Assembly (NCBI RefSeq): GCF_025905425.1
Contig: NZ_CP109603.1
Span: 3,674,501-3,738,500 of the forward strand
DNA: 64,000 bases
From: Pseudomonas putida
Lineage (GTDB): Bacteria; Pseudomonadota; Gammaproteobacteria; Pseudomonadales; Pseudomonadaceae
Direction: 5' to 3'
In this document: positions 1-8,850 of the stretch, one piece after another
Numbering within the stretch: position 1 is the first letter of the stretch
How the letters are laid out: each line of letters begins with the position of its first letter
Notes under the pieces: model-generated
What the model saw: only the letters and a program-made list of their open reading frames with translations
Database searches by the model: none
What the model was told of the DNA's origin: nothing
Made by a program: the position numbers and the translations under genes

Positions 1-1
1 C

Positions 2-499
2 GCCGAATCGGGCCTGGACTTCTTCGTCTCCAGCTCGTTCTCCAAGTCGTTCTCGCTGTATGGCGAGCGCGTTGGCGCACTGTCGATCGTGACCGGCTCC
101 AAGGACGAAAGCACCCGCGTGCTGTCCCAGGTCAAGCGCGTGATCCGCACCACCTACTCCAACCCGCCGACCCATGGCGCGACCATCGTCGCCACCGTGC
201 TCAACAACGACGAGCTGCGCCAGATGTGGGAAGCCGAGCTTGGCGAAATGCGCCAGCGCATCCATGGCATGCGCAAGCAGATGGTCGAGCTGCTGGCCAC
301 CTATGGTGCCAAGCGCGACTTCAGCTTCGTTGGCCGCCAGGTTGGCATGTTCTCTTACTCGGGCCTGACCGTCGAGCAAGTGGCACGCCTGAAGAACGAG
401 TTCGGCATCTATGCGCTGGACACTGGCCGCATCGCGGTTGCCGCGCTGAACCAGAGCAACATCCACGTGGTCACCAAGGCCATCGTGGAAGTGCTGTAA
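2..499 (+). CDS. tyrB: Aromatic amino acid aminotransferase (class I/II), 3' end only
   Basis: The reading frame is open from the window edge to a TAA at 497-499, so only the last 165 residues are present. The motif SSSFSKSFSLYGERVG contains the PLP-binding lysine (codon at 44-46), as in the AspC/TyrB fold type I family. TGRIAVAALNQSNI near the C-terminus carries the arginine that binds the substrate carboxylate. The enzyme transfers amino groups between aromatic amino acids (or aspartate) and 2-oxoglutarate in the cytoplasm. The resemblance is to Pseudomonas TyrB/PhhC. Aspartate aminotransferase is the alternative, since substrate-determining residues of the N-terminal half lie outside the window. 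The next gene on this strand is tRNA-Asn. Confidence 0.9.
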   Translation, partial: AESGLDFFVSSSFSKSFSLYGERVGALSIVTGSKDESTRVLSQVKRVIRTTYSNPPTHGATIVATVLNNDELRQMWEAELGEMRQRIHGMRKQMVELLATYGAKRDFSFVGRQVGMFSYSGLTVEQVARLKNEFGIYALDTGRIAVAALNQSNIHVVTKAIVEVL

Positions 500-534
500 C
501 TGCTTGATTCGATTCTGATTTATCAGGGGGCGGG

Positions 535-562
535 TTGACTTCCCCCTGGTGATCAGTAAGAT
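535..562 (+). promoter_or_regulatory. Sigma-70 promoter of tRNA-Asn
   Basis: TTGACT at 535-540 and TAAGAT at 557-562 are separated by 16 bp. The expected start point falls a few bases before the tRNA 5' end at 573. A GC-rich stretch between the -10 box and the tRNA, typical of stringent discriminators, is not obvious. Confidence 0.65.
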
Positions 563-572
563 ACGTGCAGAT

Positions 573-648
573 TCCGCGATAGCTCAGTCGGTAGAGCAAA
601 TGACTGTTAATCATTGGGTCCCTGGTTCGAGTCCAGGTCGCGGAGCCA
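573..648 (+). tRNA. tRNA-Asn (anticodon GTT)
   Basis: The 76-base cloverleaf has acceptor stem TCCGCGA/TCGCGGA, D-arm with AGCTCAGTCGGTAGAGC, anticodon loop centred on GTT, T-arm GGTTCGAGTCC, discriminator G and an encoded CCA. The transcript has its own promoter just upstream and a factor-independent terminator downstream. The accessory catabolic island starts directly after it, but I see no integrase and no repeated tRNA 3' end at the far side of the island. Confidence 0.97.
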
Positions 649-689
649 AATAAGGTTCCAGAGAAGGCTTTCAAAATCTCTGCCCCCCG

Positions 690-716
690 AAAACCCGCCT
701 TCTGGCGGGTTTTTTC
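690..716 (+). terminator. Rho-independent terminator of tRNA-Asn
   Basis: Stem AACCCGCC/GGCGGGTT with a TTCT loop is followed by a run of T. It is flanked by an A tract, so it could also stop transcription of the porin gene from the other side. Confidence 0.85.
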
Positions 717-748
717 GTTGCGCCAGTTCATATCCCTTCCTGCCCTGA

Positions 749-2080
749 TCAGAAGAGCTCTAGCGGGTAATTAGTAATGATCCGCACTTGATCCACATCG
801 CCATCAGCCTGAGCAGAATTAGCGCGGTGGATGGTTTGTTGAACCGTAAAGGAAAGGTTCTTGGCCGGACCGCTCTGGATCAAATACTGCAACTGGATAT
901 CGCGCTCCCAGTGCTTGCCCCCATCACCCAACGGTGCGTAGTAGGCATAGGCCCCCGTGGGGTCGACCTTAGTGTTGTCGATGCCGGAGCCACGCACGTA
1001 ACGGGTCATGAAGTTTAAGCCTGGGAAGCCGAAGGCGGCGAGGTCGAAGTCGTATCGCAGTTGCCAGGAGCGCTCGTTAGGTGAGTTGAAATCGGAATAG
1101 AGCACCGAGTTGGCGAGGTAAATGGAATCGCCATCGCCAAGGTAATCGAAGGGCTGGCCACCCTTGATACGCTGGTGCGCCAGCATCATCGAATGCGCGC
1201 CGACACGCAGGCGGGCAAAGCTGCTCCAACTGTCGGTATGGATCTCCCCCGCCCGGGCACTGCCCTGATCGCGGGTGCTATAAAGATTGGCACCCAGCGC
1301 CAGGGACTTGTCTTCATCGAGGCTGAAGGTCTTGCCAAGATTGATATAGGTCTGGTCCCAGACATCCTCGAAACGAGCCTGGTACACACTTAGCAGCGTG
1401 CCGCCAGCGAAGCTGTAATCGCCGCCCAAGTAGCTGGCGGAACCGTAGCGGGTACCGCCGTATTCCGTGGTCATCTCGTCGTCATGATTACTGCTGGCTT
1501 TGTTGCGCGCCGCATGCAGATGGCCGCCTTGCAGGGTCAGGCCATCGATGGACGTGTTCTGCAGCGAGACGCCACGAAAACTCTGTGGCAGCAGACGCCC
1601 ATCACCGCGCTGGAACACCGGTGTAATGGGAAACAGATCGCCCACTTTCAACTCGGTATCGAACGCTCGCAGCTTCAGCGCCCCGCCACCTGCGGAGTAG
1701 TCATCCTCGGCGCGGCGCTGGCTGTCCAAAGGCAGCAGATTGGTACCTGAGGTTCCCCCGCCACTGTCGAGCTTCAGCCCTAGCATGGCGTGGGCATCAA
1801 AGCCGATACCAACTGTCCCCGAGGTGTAGCCGGAGTTGAAAAAAGCCTGGAAACCCTGTGCCCACTCTTCGCGATAGCTCTGCTGGCGCACGTTGAAAAC
1901 GCCATCGCCGCGGCTGCGAAAATCCCGGTTGAAGTAGAAGTTGCGGTTGATCAGTTGCAGCGAACTGCCGTCAAAAAAACCCTGCTGCCGCGCGGTATCG
2001 GCGGCGGCCATCAGGGGCAGGCTGAACAGCATCAGGGTGCATGCATGAAGCAGGCGTGGAGTACGAACAGGATGGGACAC
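749..2080 (-). CDS. OprD-family outer membrane porin
   Basis: The protein has about 443 residues, the usual OprD length, with an N-terminal signal peptide (hydrophobic LMLFSLPLMAAADT) followed by FFDGSSLQLINRNFYFNRDFR, the typical first strand of the 18-strand OprD barrel. It ends in phenylalanine (YPLELF), as barrel proteins do for BamA recognition. OprD channels admit basic amino acids or small carboxylates, and the substrate cannot be read from sequence. I choose the GTG start at 2080 because AGAGG sits about nine bases upstream. The longer frame would need a TTG at 2089 directly touching that AGAGG. The gene lies last in the catabolic island and shares a palindromic promoter site with the MFS operon, which suggests that it imports the island's substrate. 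Confidence 0.9.
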   Translation of the reverse strand: MSHPVRTPRLLHACTLMLFSLPLMAAADTARQQGFFDGSSLQLINRNFYFNRDFRSRGDGVFNVRQQSYREEWAQGFQAFFNSGYTSGTVGIGFDAHAMLGLKLDSGGGTSGTNLLPLDSQRRAEDDYSAGGGALKLRAFDTELKVGDLFPITPVFQRGDGRLLPQSFRGVSLQNTSIDGLTLQGGHLHAARNKASSNHDDEMTTEYGGTRYGSASYLGGDYSFAGGTLLSVYQARFEDVWDQTYINLGKTFSLDEDKSLALGANLYSTRDQGSARAGEIHTDSWSSFARLRVGAHSMMLAHQRIKGGQPFDYLGDGDSIYLANSVLYSDFNSPNERSWQLRYDFDLAAFGFPGLNFMTRYVRGSGIDNTKVDPTGAYAYYAPLGDGGKHWERDIQLQYLIQSGPAKNLSFTVQQTIHRANSAQADGDVDQVRIITNYPLELF

Positions 2081-2168
2081 GTTGGCCAACCTCTAATTGT
2101 TTTTGTATGAGGAGGCGCAAGTGTTGCTTTGTCGGCCAAAGCCGGACAAACGATCATTTTCAGTGCAT

Positions 2169-2188
2169 TGCATGCGCTATCTGCATGC
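2169..2188. promoter_or_regulatory. Palindromic operator candidate, porin side
   Basis: The site reads TGCATGCG-N6-GCATGC and lies about 90 bases upstream of the porin start. The same pattern with the same spacing occurs at 6438-6457 upstream of the MFS operon, and the flanks also share a TTTT-CAGT run. Two LysR regulators are encoded in the island, so one of them is the likely binder. The LysR T-N11-A core is not clear. Confidence 0.5.
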
Positions 2189-2205
2189 TGGAGTAAGCGC
2201 GACAA

Positions 2206-3168
2206 TCAGCTGCCCGAGGCCAGCCCTAGAAGGCTTTGGGTCGCCTCATTGGTGCGCTTTGCGTAGCCGAGGATCCAGTCCTTGAACACCATGTGCGGGC
2301 GAGAATTCTCCAACGCCCTGGCATAAACGAGATGCTCGACGTGCCCGGTATTGACCACGTCAGCGACCGGTCGCAACAGCGTACCGTTGCTGAACTCCAC
2401 CAACGGCGCAACGTAGGCCCACATCAGCACCACGCCCTGCCCGGCCAGGGCCGCACGACAGGCGAGGTCATAGTTGGACACCGAGATGGTGTAATTGATG
2501 CCGCCGGTTTCGCAACCCGCGCGGCTGAACCAGTCCGGCCAGCCCTTGACTGTTCGCAGGTGCTTGACCTCGAAATCGATCAGCTTTTCCCGGGAAAGGT
2601 CTTCGATACTGCCGATGCTGCGGCCTTTCAGATAGTGCGGAGTACAGGCGGGAAAGATCACTTCCTCGAACAGGCCAGCGGACACATAACCGCTCCGCTG
2701 TCCCTGGTCGTAGAGTATCGTGAAGTCCGTTTCATTGTTTTGGACCGCGGCATAATCCTCACCGTCACCGGCAATCACTCGGACCCGAATATCCGGATGC
2801 TGGTCCTTGAACTCAGCGATCCCAGGCAGCAACCAGAAACTGGCGATCGCCATACTGGAACTGATGGTGACGGTGGGGCTTCTGTCGTTCTCGATGGTAT
2901 CCAGCGTGCGGCGCAGCTCCGACAGGCTTCGCTCAATACCGCCCAGCAACGTCCTGCCGGCCTTGGTCAGGTTGAGGGTCTTGTGCGTGCGAGTGAACAA
3001 CTGCACGTCCATGCACTCTTCCAGATGCTTGATCTGACGGCTGACCGCACTTTGCGACAGGTTTACCTCCTCCGCCGCCTTGGTAAAACTCAGATGCCTC
3101 GCGGAGGATTCGAACGCTTCAAGGTTCTGCAGCGGAGGAAGTCGTTTTCGTGAATTGCCCATGGCCAT
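2206..3168 (-). CDS. LysR-family transcriptional regulator (GcvA-like), first of two
   Basis: The protein of about 318-320 residues has an N-terminal winged helix-turn-helix at residues 12-70 (FTKAAEEVNLSQSAVSRQIKHLEE) and a C-terminal two-lobed effector domain containing FTILYDQG. Start alternatives are a near-start at 3168 and the ATG at 3162. The second has better spacing from CAGG and is probably correct. It is transcribed in the same direction as the FAD oxidoreductase, 19 bases downstream of it, so it is probably the last gene of the MFS-cupin-oxidoreductase operon. It resembles the second LysR at 6519 throughout, including the FTILY block, so the two may be related regulators of this island. 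The effector is unknown. Confidence 0.9.
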   Translation of the reverse strand: MAMGNSRKRLPPLQNLEAFESSARHLSFTKAAEEVNLSQSAVSRQIKHLEECMDVQLFTRTHKTLNLTKAGRTLLGGIERSLSELRRTLDTIENDRSPTVTISSSMAIASFWLLPGIAEFKDQHPDIRVRVIAGDGEDYAAVQNNETDFTILYDQGQRSGYVSAGLFEEVIFPACTPHYLKGRSIGSIEDLSREKLIDFEVKHLRTVKGWPDWFSRAGCETGGINYTISVSNYDLACRAALAGQGVVLMWAYVAPLVEFSNGTLLRPVADVVNTGHVEHLVYARALENSRPHMVFKDWILGYAKRTNEATQSLLGLASGS

Positions 3169-3187
3169 CCTGAGGAAAATCGCCTGT

Positions 3188-4519
3188 CTAGTATTCGTGC
3201 CTCCCGACCCATCGCTCCTTGGCCAGGTACGCTTTAACGCCGATATCCAGCAAGGGTCTGGGCGGCAATTTTTGCGGTTCGCCCAGGTCCTGCATATCGG
3301 CTATCAACGCGTTCTCCACGCCGCAGGCGAAGTCGGCCAGCGTTAGGCCAGCAATGGTCTGCTTGGCAATACCGACGCCGTTGCACCCCACCGCCGCAAA
3401 AACATTATCGTCAATTTTGCCCCACCGCGGCGCGCCATTGCGCGTAATGCTGAAAAAGCCCATCCAGAAGTGCTCCGCAGCCACGTCCATGAGGTCAGGG
3501 AAACGCGTCAGGAACACCGCCCTGTGTTGTTCGCGTACCCGCGAGCGCGTGCTCTCATTGACTGCCAGGGTCGGGGTGAAATCGAACTGCTGACGGATCA
3601 GGATGCGGTGATCGCGGGTATAGCGCATGGTCGCGCCGCTGACCGCATTCGCGGGTGTCACGCCCCACTCTTCGACATCGCCTATTCGCGCACGCTGCTC
3701 CGGCGTCAATGGCCGGGTCAGGGTGCCATAGGAGGCGACGTTGAACATTTGCCGTTCGAAGCCTGGGAACTGCGAGGCACTCCCATTGTTGGCAAGGATC
3801 AGCTTGCGTGCGCTGACCGAACCTTGGTCGGTGCTGGCATAAATCATCCGGCCACAGTCCAAACGAGTGACTGCACTGTTCTCGAAGACCGAGACATTTT
3901 CCGGCAAGCAATCCGCCAGCCCGCGGGTCAACGCCGAAGGGTTGAGCAAGATGCAGCCCGGCGTGTAGATCCCGGCATGGAAAAATGAAGTACCCAGGCG
4001 CTTGGCAAGGGCCGGCTGCTCCAGCCATTCGTAAGGTTCACCAAGCGACTGCAGTTCGTGGGCATGATGCCTGAGCAACGTCTCGGCCAACTGCGGCGCG
4101 GCGGCGCAGTGATACTTGCCCTTCACGCTCCAGTCGCACTGGATGTTGTGCGCCTTGACGATCTCGTCGAGGCTGGCGATACCCGCTTTCATCAGGCGCT
4201 TGTAGTTGCCAGCCTTTTCCAGTTCGGCAACGGAGCTCCCGACGTTGTGCGGCACATCGATGGCGAATCCGGAGTTACGTCCGGACGCATTATCCCCCGC
4301 CTCGCCCGCCTCAAGCACCACGATGCTGTCGTTCGGTCGGTTGTGCGCCAGCCGCCGGGCAGCGGCGAGCCCGGCGTAACCGGCGCCAATGATCAGCCAG
4401 TCGGCGTCCACCCGCTGACGCAGGGTCGCATGCGCACGCCGCGCTGGAAGAATCGCCGACCAGCCGTTGGTGCGGTCATCGTGAGGCCTGAGTTTTATGT
4501 CCATCTGCACTGCATCCAT
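3188..4519 (-). CDS. FAD-dependent amine oxidoreductase (DAO family, PuuB-like)
   Basis: The 443-residue protein has the dinucleotide-binding motif GAGYAGLAAARRLA near residue 47 and GDNASGRNSGF shortly after, the pattern of D-amino-acid-oxidase-fold enzymes such as gamma-glutamylputrescine oxidoreductase. The C-terminal GCNGVGIAKQT completes the FAD site. Such enzymes oxidise secondary or primary amines to aldehyde or imine with release of amine, ammonia or peroxide. It follows the cupin gene by six bases. In this context it may act after the Rieske oxygenase on a demethylated or dealkylated amine. That order of steps is inference. Dimethylglycine/sarcosine-type and putrescine-type activities cannot be told apart here. 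Confidence 0.88.
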   Translation of the reverse strand: MDAVQMDIKLRPHDDRTNGWSAILPARRAHATLRQRVDADWLIIGAGYAGLAAARRLAHNRPNDSIVVLEAGEAGDNASGRNSGFAIDVPHNVGSSVAELEKAGNYKRLMKAGIASLDEIVKAHNIQCDWSVKGKYHCAAAPQLAETLLRHHAHELQSLGEPYEWLEQPALAKRLGTSFFHAGIYTPGCILLNPSALTRGLADCLPENVSVFENSAVTRLDCGRMIYASTDQGSVSARKLILANNGSASQFPGFERQMFNVASYGTLTRPLTPEQRARIGDVEEWGVTPANAVSGATMRYTRDHRILIRQQFDFTPTLAVNESTRSRVREQHRAVFLTRFPDLMDVAAEHFWMGFFSITRNGAPRWGKIDDNVFAAVGCNGVGIAKQTIAGLTLADFACGVENALIADMQDLGEPQKLPPRPLLDIGVKAYLAKERWVGRHEY

Positions 4520-4525
4520 GATTCG

Positions 4526-4867
4526 TCACTCGCTTGGCGGTGTGATGACGAAGAAGACTTTTGCCTTCGATCCGAAATACTTCACCGCTGTTTTTTTGGG
4601 GATCCGCAGGGTGGTCTCAGGTCCGCCTTCAAAACGCTCACCGGACTCCAGCTCGAAGCCGAAAGTCCCCTCGAGCACGATGAGCACCTCGTCGTAGTTC
4701 AGCGTCTTGTACGGCGACTCATCCCCGTCCCACTTCGCAAACCCGGCGAGCAGCGGCCCATCATCACCTTGAGGAATCGACCAACCCATTTCGACACGAG
4801 CGTTGCCGGAAAGCGGCCGCTGGCTATAGAGCACCTTCGCTTCGTTGACACTTAGTGGCTGGTTCAT
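4526..4867 (-). CDS. Small single-domain cupin (EutQ-like)
   Basis: The 113-residue protein is one cupin barrel with YDEVLIVLEGTFGFELESGE in the middle and IPKKTAVKYFGS-KAKVFFVITP at the end, resembling EutQ-type cupins. The histidines of metal-binding cupins are largely replaced, so it may bind a ligand rather than catalyse. The start codon overlaps the MFS stop codon as ATGA, and AAAAGGAAA inside the MFS gene serves as ribosome binding site, so translation is probably coupled. The role is unknown. Helping to sense or process the transported compound is a guess. Confidence 0.82.
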   Translation of the reverse strand: MNQPLSVNEAKVLYSQRPLSGNARVEMGWSIPQGDDGPLLAGFAKWDGDESPYKTLNYDEVLIVLEGTFGFELESGERFEGGPETTLRIPKKTAVKYFGSKAKVFFVITPPSE

Positions 4868-6177
4868 AGTGATTTCCTTTTCATGTGCCGGGCACAGGCC
4901 CAATAGTGGTAAGTCGCCCAGAGGCCAGTGAACGCACAGCCCAGCAGCACGTAGCGCAACGACTCGGCCGGATTACTGATGCGTGGCGCGACGAAGTCAG
5001 ACATCAGGCCAACGAGCTGTGGCGCAATCGCGAGGTTGGCGATGTTGGCGGTGAACAGCAGGATTGCCGAGCCTTTGGCGCGCATGCCCGCAGGGTAGAG
5101 GTTTTGCAAAAGACCGATGGAGGGGCCGATGTAAATGTAAGTGATCGGTATGAAGAGCCAGAGCAGGACGTGCGCGATCTGCATCTGTTTGGTGGCGAAC
5201 AGGCCGATGGAAAAAAGCGTACCGAGCAGCGTCGTCCAGGCCACGAAGCTCGATTGCTGGTACATCGGCTTGCTGCGCAATAGCAGCATCACCAGCACGG
5301 TGATCACCATCATCGCGGTACCGGCAATCCCATGGATCGGCCCGAGCATGGCGCCCGCCTCGCCCACCGACATCGAGTAGGTGCGCACCAGAAAGGAGGT
5401 CGCCCACCAGAGAATACCCCACCCCCAGAAGGTCACGACCGTAGCCCCGGCGATCAGGTGGAACAGGGCCCGGCTCTGAAGTGTGAAATGTAAGGTCTCC
5501 TTGAAACTGATGCTGTCGCGGTTGATGTCGCGGCTATCGCCCTCATCGTGAACCCGCTTCGGTTCGCGGATAAACGCCCATACCAACAGGGCGAACGGCA
5601 GCCCGCACAGCCCGAAGACCAGCAACGTGGTGCGCCAGCCATAGGCGTCATTCAGGTAACCGGCGCCCGACGCACCGAACCAGGCCCCGACACTCGCACC
5701 GATGCCGTAAACCGACAGGGCGAAGGCACGCAGTTTGGGGCGAAACTTGTCGGCGATGATCGAATGACTGGGCGGGGTGCCACCCGCCTCGCCGACGCCA
5801 ACCCCGATACGGGCCAGTAGCAGTTGCCAGAAGCTGCTGCTCAGACCACAGAACACGGTCATGGTCGACCAGACCGCAACCGCCGTGCCGATCATGCGCT
5901 TGCGGTTGGTCCTGTCTGCCAGCGCGCCCAGCGGCAGGCCAGCGGCGACATAGAAGAGTGCCAGCGACACACCGGTGAGAAAGCCGACCGAGGCATCACT
6001 AAGCTGAAACTCGTGTTTGATCGGCTCGATCAGTGTGGAAAGGACATAACGGTCGGCGATATTGATCGCGTACACCGCAGTGAGGATGAAAAGCGTGGTC
6101 CAGGCGCCGGAACTGGCGACCACGGACGAAGCACTGGGCGAAAAGGCGCCGCTGATGCTGTTCGACGGTATGGACAT
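4864..6177 (-). CDS. MFS transporter (spinster-like subgroup)
   Basis: The 437-residue protein has about twelve hydrophobic segments. The loop between segments 2 and 3 reads GALADRTNRKRMIG, the MFS signature, and ARIGVGVGEAGGTPPS follows in segment 4-5, as in the spinster-like bacterial transporters. It is first in the operon MFS-cupin-oxidoreductase-LysR. GGAGG lies seven bases before the ATG. Direction of transport is unknown. Given the porin and the catabolic genes, import of the growth substrate is the simplest reading. Confidence 0.9.
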   Translation of the reverse strand: MSIPSNSISGAFSPSASSVVASSGAWTTLFILTAVYAINIADRYVLSTLIEPIKHEFQLSDASVGFLTGVSLALFYVAAGLPLGALADRTNRKRMIGTAVAVWSTMTVFCGLSSSFWQLLLARIGVGVGEAGGTPPSHSIIADKFRPKLRAFALSVYGIGASVGAWFGASGAGYLNDAYGWRTTLLVFGLCGLPFALLVWAFIREPKRVHDEGDSRDINRDSISFKETLHFTLQSRALFHLIAGATVVTFWGWGILWWATSFLVRTYSMSVGEAGAMLGPIHGIAGTAMMVITVLVMLLLRSKPMYQQSSFVAWTTLLGTLFSIGLFATKQMQIAHVLLWLFIPITYIYIGPSIGLLQNLYPAGMRAKGSAILLFTANIANLAIAPQLVGLMSDFVAPRISNPAESLRYVLLGCAFTGLWATYHYWACARHMKRKSL

Positions 6178-6437
6178 GTCTACCTCCAGCCGCTCGCCGC
6201 GCTGGACAGCGCGGCGAGCTCTATTATTGTTTTTAGGTGCGATGGGGTATCTGTGAAGGCGACGGCGTCAGCCTGATCGCTTGCTGCGTTCGGCTGCAGC
6301 CTGGCTGCAAGGAGGGTGCGCGTTCATGGTGTTCCCTCGGACGTTATTCTTGTTGGAAGGGATGGACGACAGCGTCCGTGTGCAGGTCCAAACTACCCGC
6401 GCCAGAGGATTGGCAAAAGCGCATTTTCCTTTTGCAG

Positions 6438-6457
6438 TGCATGCGTTTGGCGCATGC
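6438..6457. promoter_or_regulatory. Palindromic operator candidate, MFS-operon side
   Basis: The site reads TGCATGCG-N6-GCATGC inside the 340-bp gap 6178-6518 between the MFS gene and the second LysR gene, about 260 bases before the MFS start. It matches the site at 2169-2188 at every fixed position. The rest of this gap holds an inverted repeat CGCCGCGCTG/CAGCGCGGCG at 6195-6215 near the MFS start and a possible 19-codon leader reading frame (6327 to 6268, minus strand). I see nothing else in it. Confidence 0.5.
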
Positions 6458-6518
6458 AAAACCCGTCAGGGTGCAATGGTTTTCGAGCTAAATAGGGCTA
6501 TCCGTCGCGCAAAAGCCG

Positions 6519-7409
6519 TCACGTTGAGCTGGCGACAACCCAGTCCCACAGCGTCTGCGCCATTGGCGTTAGCTCACGCGACGCCGGACAGGTGATGTAT
6601 TCACCCAGCCCGGTCTTCAATGTTTCGTCGCAAACCCGGCACAGCTGCTGGGTGCGCAATTCGTCGGGAAGCGCTTCGGCCCAGGCAAGTGCCACACCTT
6701 CGCCGGCGAGCGTCGCCTTGATCGCCAGGTCATAGCTGGATACGCGGATGATCGAGCCCTTGTGCTGCCCCTGATAACCCACCAGACGCATCCACTGGCG
6801 CGTGGAGAGGGTTGCCGGGTCATTGACCTCTAATTCGATCAAGTCGCTGTGGGACAGGTCGGCCAGGCAACGAATACCGTTGTTGTCTCGGTATTGCGGC
6901 GTGCAAATGGCAAAAACTTCTTCCTCGGCTATACGGTGCGCCCGCAGGTCCTTCCAGTTGCCATCGCCGTATAAGATGGTGAAATCGGTGTCGGCAACAT
7001 TCATGTTCAAGCGGTCTTGCGCGCCAACCACCCGCACATCGATCTGAGCATGAGATTTGCGGAAACGCGAAATCATAGGAATGACCAAATAACTGGCGAT
7101 GCCTGAGCTGGCACTGATGGACAGGCTCGGCGCCTGGGCGTCATCGATCTGCTGCACCGCTTCCTTGATGCACTGAAGACTCTGGGTCACCGCCCGATAA
7201 AGCACGGCGCCACTGGCGGTGAGCATTACATCGTTGCCCTTGCGTTCGAAAAGGGGCGTACCGAGGCTCAGTTCCAGGCGTTTTATCTGCTTGCTGACAG
7301 CGCTTTGGGTGAGATGGAGTTCGCTGGCAGCCCGGGTGAACGTTCCGAGCCGTACGACTGCATCGAAGGCCACGATGGCACTCAAGGGCGGTAACTTCTT
7401 CGAGCTCAT
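6519..7409 (-). CDS. LysR-family transcriptional regulator, second of two
   Basis: The protein starts MSSKKLPPLSAIVAFDAVVR, a typical LysR N-terminus, with the helix-turn-helix FTRAASELHLTQSAVSKQIKRLE at residues 22-45 and an effector domain with FTILYGDG. AGGGA eight bases before the ATG at 7409 supports this start. An in-frame ATG at 7472 would add 21 residues with a poorer ribosome site. It lies downstream of the reductase gene on the same strand (84-base gap), so it may be co-transcribed with it. It is homologous to the LysR at 2206-3168. Confidence 0.88.
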   Translation of the reverse strand: MSSKKLPPLSAIVAFDAVVRLGTFTRAASELHLTQSAVSKQIKRLELSLGTPLFERKGNDVMLTASGAVLYRAVTQSLQCIKEAVQQIDDAQAPSLSISASSGIASYLVIPMISRFRKSHAQIDVRVVGAQDRLNMNVADTDFTILYGDGNWKDLRAHRIAEEEVFAICTPQYRDNNGIRCLADLSHSDLIELEVNDPATLSTRQWMRLVGYQGQHKGSIIRVSSYDLAIKATLAGEGVALAWAEALPDELRTQQLCRVCDETLKTGLGEYITCPASRELTPMAQTLWDWVVASST

Positions 7410-7493
7410 GGACAGATCCCTATCGATCAGGCGCTTTATCGCAAGCGTGCGAGGGTACTGCCAAACATTCACCCGGGCAATTTGTTGCAGGGT

Positions 7494-8579
7494 TCAATAA
7501 TCGATAGTCACATCGCCTTTGGGACTGCTGCAGCAGGACAGGACATAGCCCTGCGCCAACTCTTCGTCACTGATGCCACCCTTATGCTCTAACACCACCT
7601 CACCCGAGCTTTTCAGTACCCGGCAGGTGCCGCAAATGCCCATGCCACAGGCTTTTGGAATATGCAGCCCCAGCCTGCCCGCCGCCGCGTGCAACGTTTC
7701 GCCCGGCGTCACACGCACGCTTTTTCCAGTGCGGGAAAATTCCACCAAGTGCGTCACTTGGTCCGGGACTTCTGCGATCAGCTTGCACACCTTGGCGGGG
7801 GGGGCAGCGAACGCTTCTTCGTGATAGCGAAGCCTATCAAAACCGGCCATTTCCAGAAGTTGCCTGACCGCCGCCATGTAGGGCGTCGGGCCACAGCAGA
7901 AGATCTCCCGCTCAAAAAAATCTGGCGCCATCAAGTCGAGCATCGCTCGCCCAAAGTAGCCGCGATAACCGGCCCAGGCCTCGCCAGTCTCGTACCTTTC
8001 GCAGACCAGATGCAGTTTGAACTTTTCGCTGCGCGATGCCATATGGCGCAGTTCGTGGTGATAGATGATGTCCTTCGGCGTGCGTGCGCTGTGCACGAAA
8101 ATCATGTCCACCGCGTCATTGGTATCGAAGAACCACCGCGCCATGGAGATTACCGGGGTGATGCCGACACCACCGGAGAGCAACAACACCTTGCCCGCCG
8201 GAAAGTCGATGGCATTGAACTGACCCAACGGGCCGTGCACCGCCAATTGATCGCCTTCGCCGAAGTTATCGTGCAGCCAGTTGGAAACCTTGCCACCCGG
8301 CACGCGTTTGATGGTCAGAGAGAAGCTATAGGGCAGCGATGGCGAACTGGATAGCGTGTAGGAGCGCATGACGCGTTCGCCGTCGATCTCGAGCTCCAGG
8401 GTGACAAACTGGCCCGGTTTAAAAAAGAACATCAGCGGCTGTTCGGCTATGAAGCAGAACGTGCGCACGTCATGTGTTTCTTGAACAGTCCTGACACAAC
8501 GGACGATATGCCGGCCATTGCTCCAAGCCTGCGTCGTAGTAGTGGATTGCACGAAAGTATTCATATCGATTCCGCTCAT
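7494..8579 (-). CDS. Oxygenase reductase, FAD/NAD(P)H plus plant-type [2Fe-2S] ferredoxin (GbcB-like)
   Basis: The protein of about 361 residues has an FAD-binding domain with RSYTLSSSP (about residue 85), an NAD(P)H domain with GGVGITPVISM and a terminal FCCGPTPYM, then a C-terminal ferredoxin whose ligands are in CGMGICGTCRVL and a later CC pair. It would pass electrons from NAD(P)H to the Rieske oxygenase encoded divergently. This domain order (flavin, nucleotide, ferredoxin) is that of GbcB, CntB and phenol-type reductases of class IA/IB oxygenases. Possible starts are ATG at 8582, 8579 and 8564. None has a strong ribosome site, so the N-terminus is uncertain by a few residues. Confidence 0.9.
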   Translation of the reverse strand: MSGIDMNTFVQSTTTTQAWSNGRHIVRCVRTVQETHDVRTFCFIAEQPLMFFFKPGQFVTLELEIDGERVMRSYTLSSSPSLPYSFSLTIKRVPGGKVSNWLHDNFGEGDQLAVHGPLGQFNAIDFPAGKVLLLSGGVGITPVISMARWFFDTNDAVDMIFVHSARTPKDIIYHHELRHMASRSEKFKLHLVCERYETGEAWAGYRGYFGRAMLDLMAPDFFEREIFCCGPTPYMAAVRQLLEMAGFDRLRYHEEAFAAPPAKVCKLIAEVPDQVTHLVEFSRTGKSVRVTPGETLHAAAGRLGLHIPKACGMGICGTCRVLKSSGEVVLEHKGGISDEELAQGYVLSCCSSPKGDVTIDY

Positions 8580-8850
8580 CATTGTTGTTCTTCTGATCAC
8601 GCTGCACATCCAGTATTGAATGCCCACACGCTCACCGCAAAGGAAGGTTCGACATGTGCCGATGCCTTCGTGGAATAACCTGGCGAACCCATGAAAAAAG
8701 GAATGATCGCCATGCCGTATTTTCGTTGGGCGTCGGCAGGTGTATGCCTTATAAAAAGCGAGCGTCGAACTAAGCCGGGCGCTCAAACAGACAACCGGCG
8801 GAATAAAAACAACGAACGCCTGCGCTGGCGATACATGATGAGGAATGGAG

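Noticed and set aside
471..731. Open frame over tRNA-Asn (WTRTRDPMINSHLLYRLSYRG)
   Set aside because: This is the well-known false protein read from the antisense of a tRNA.
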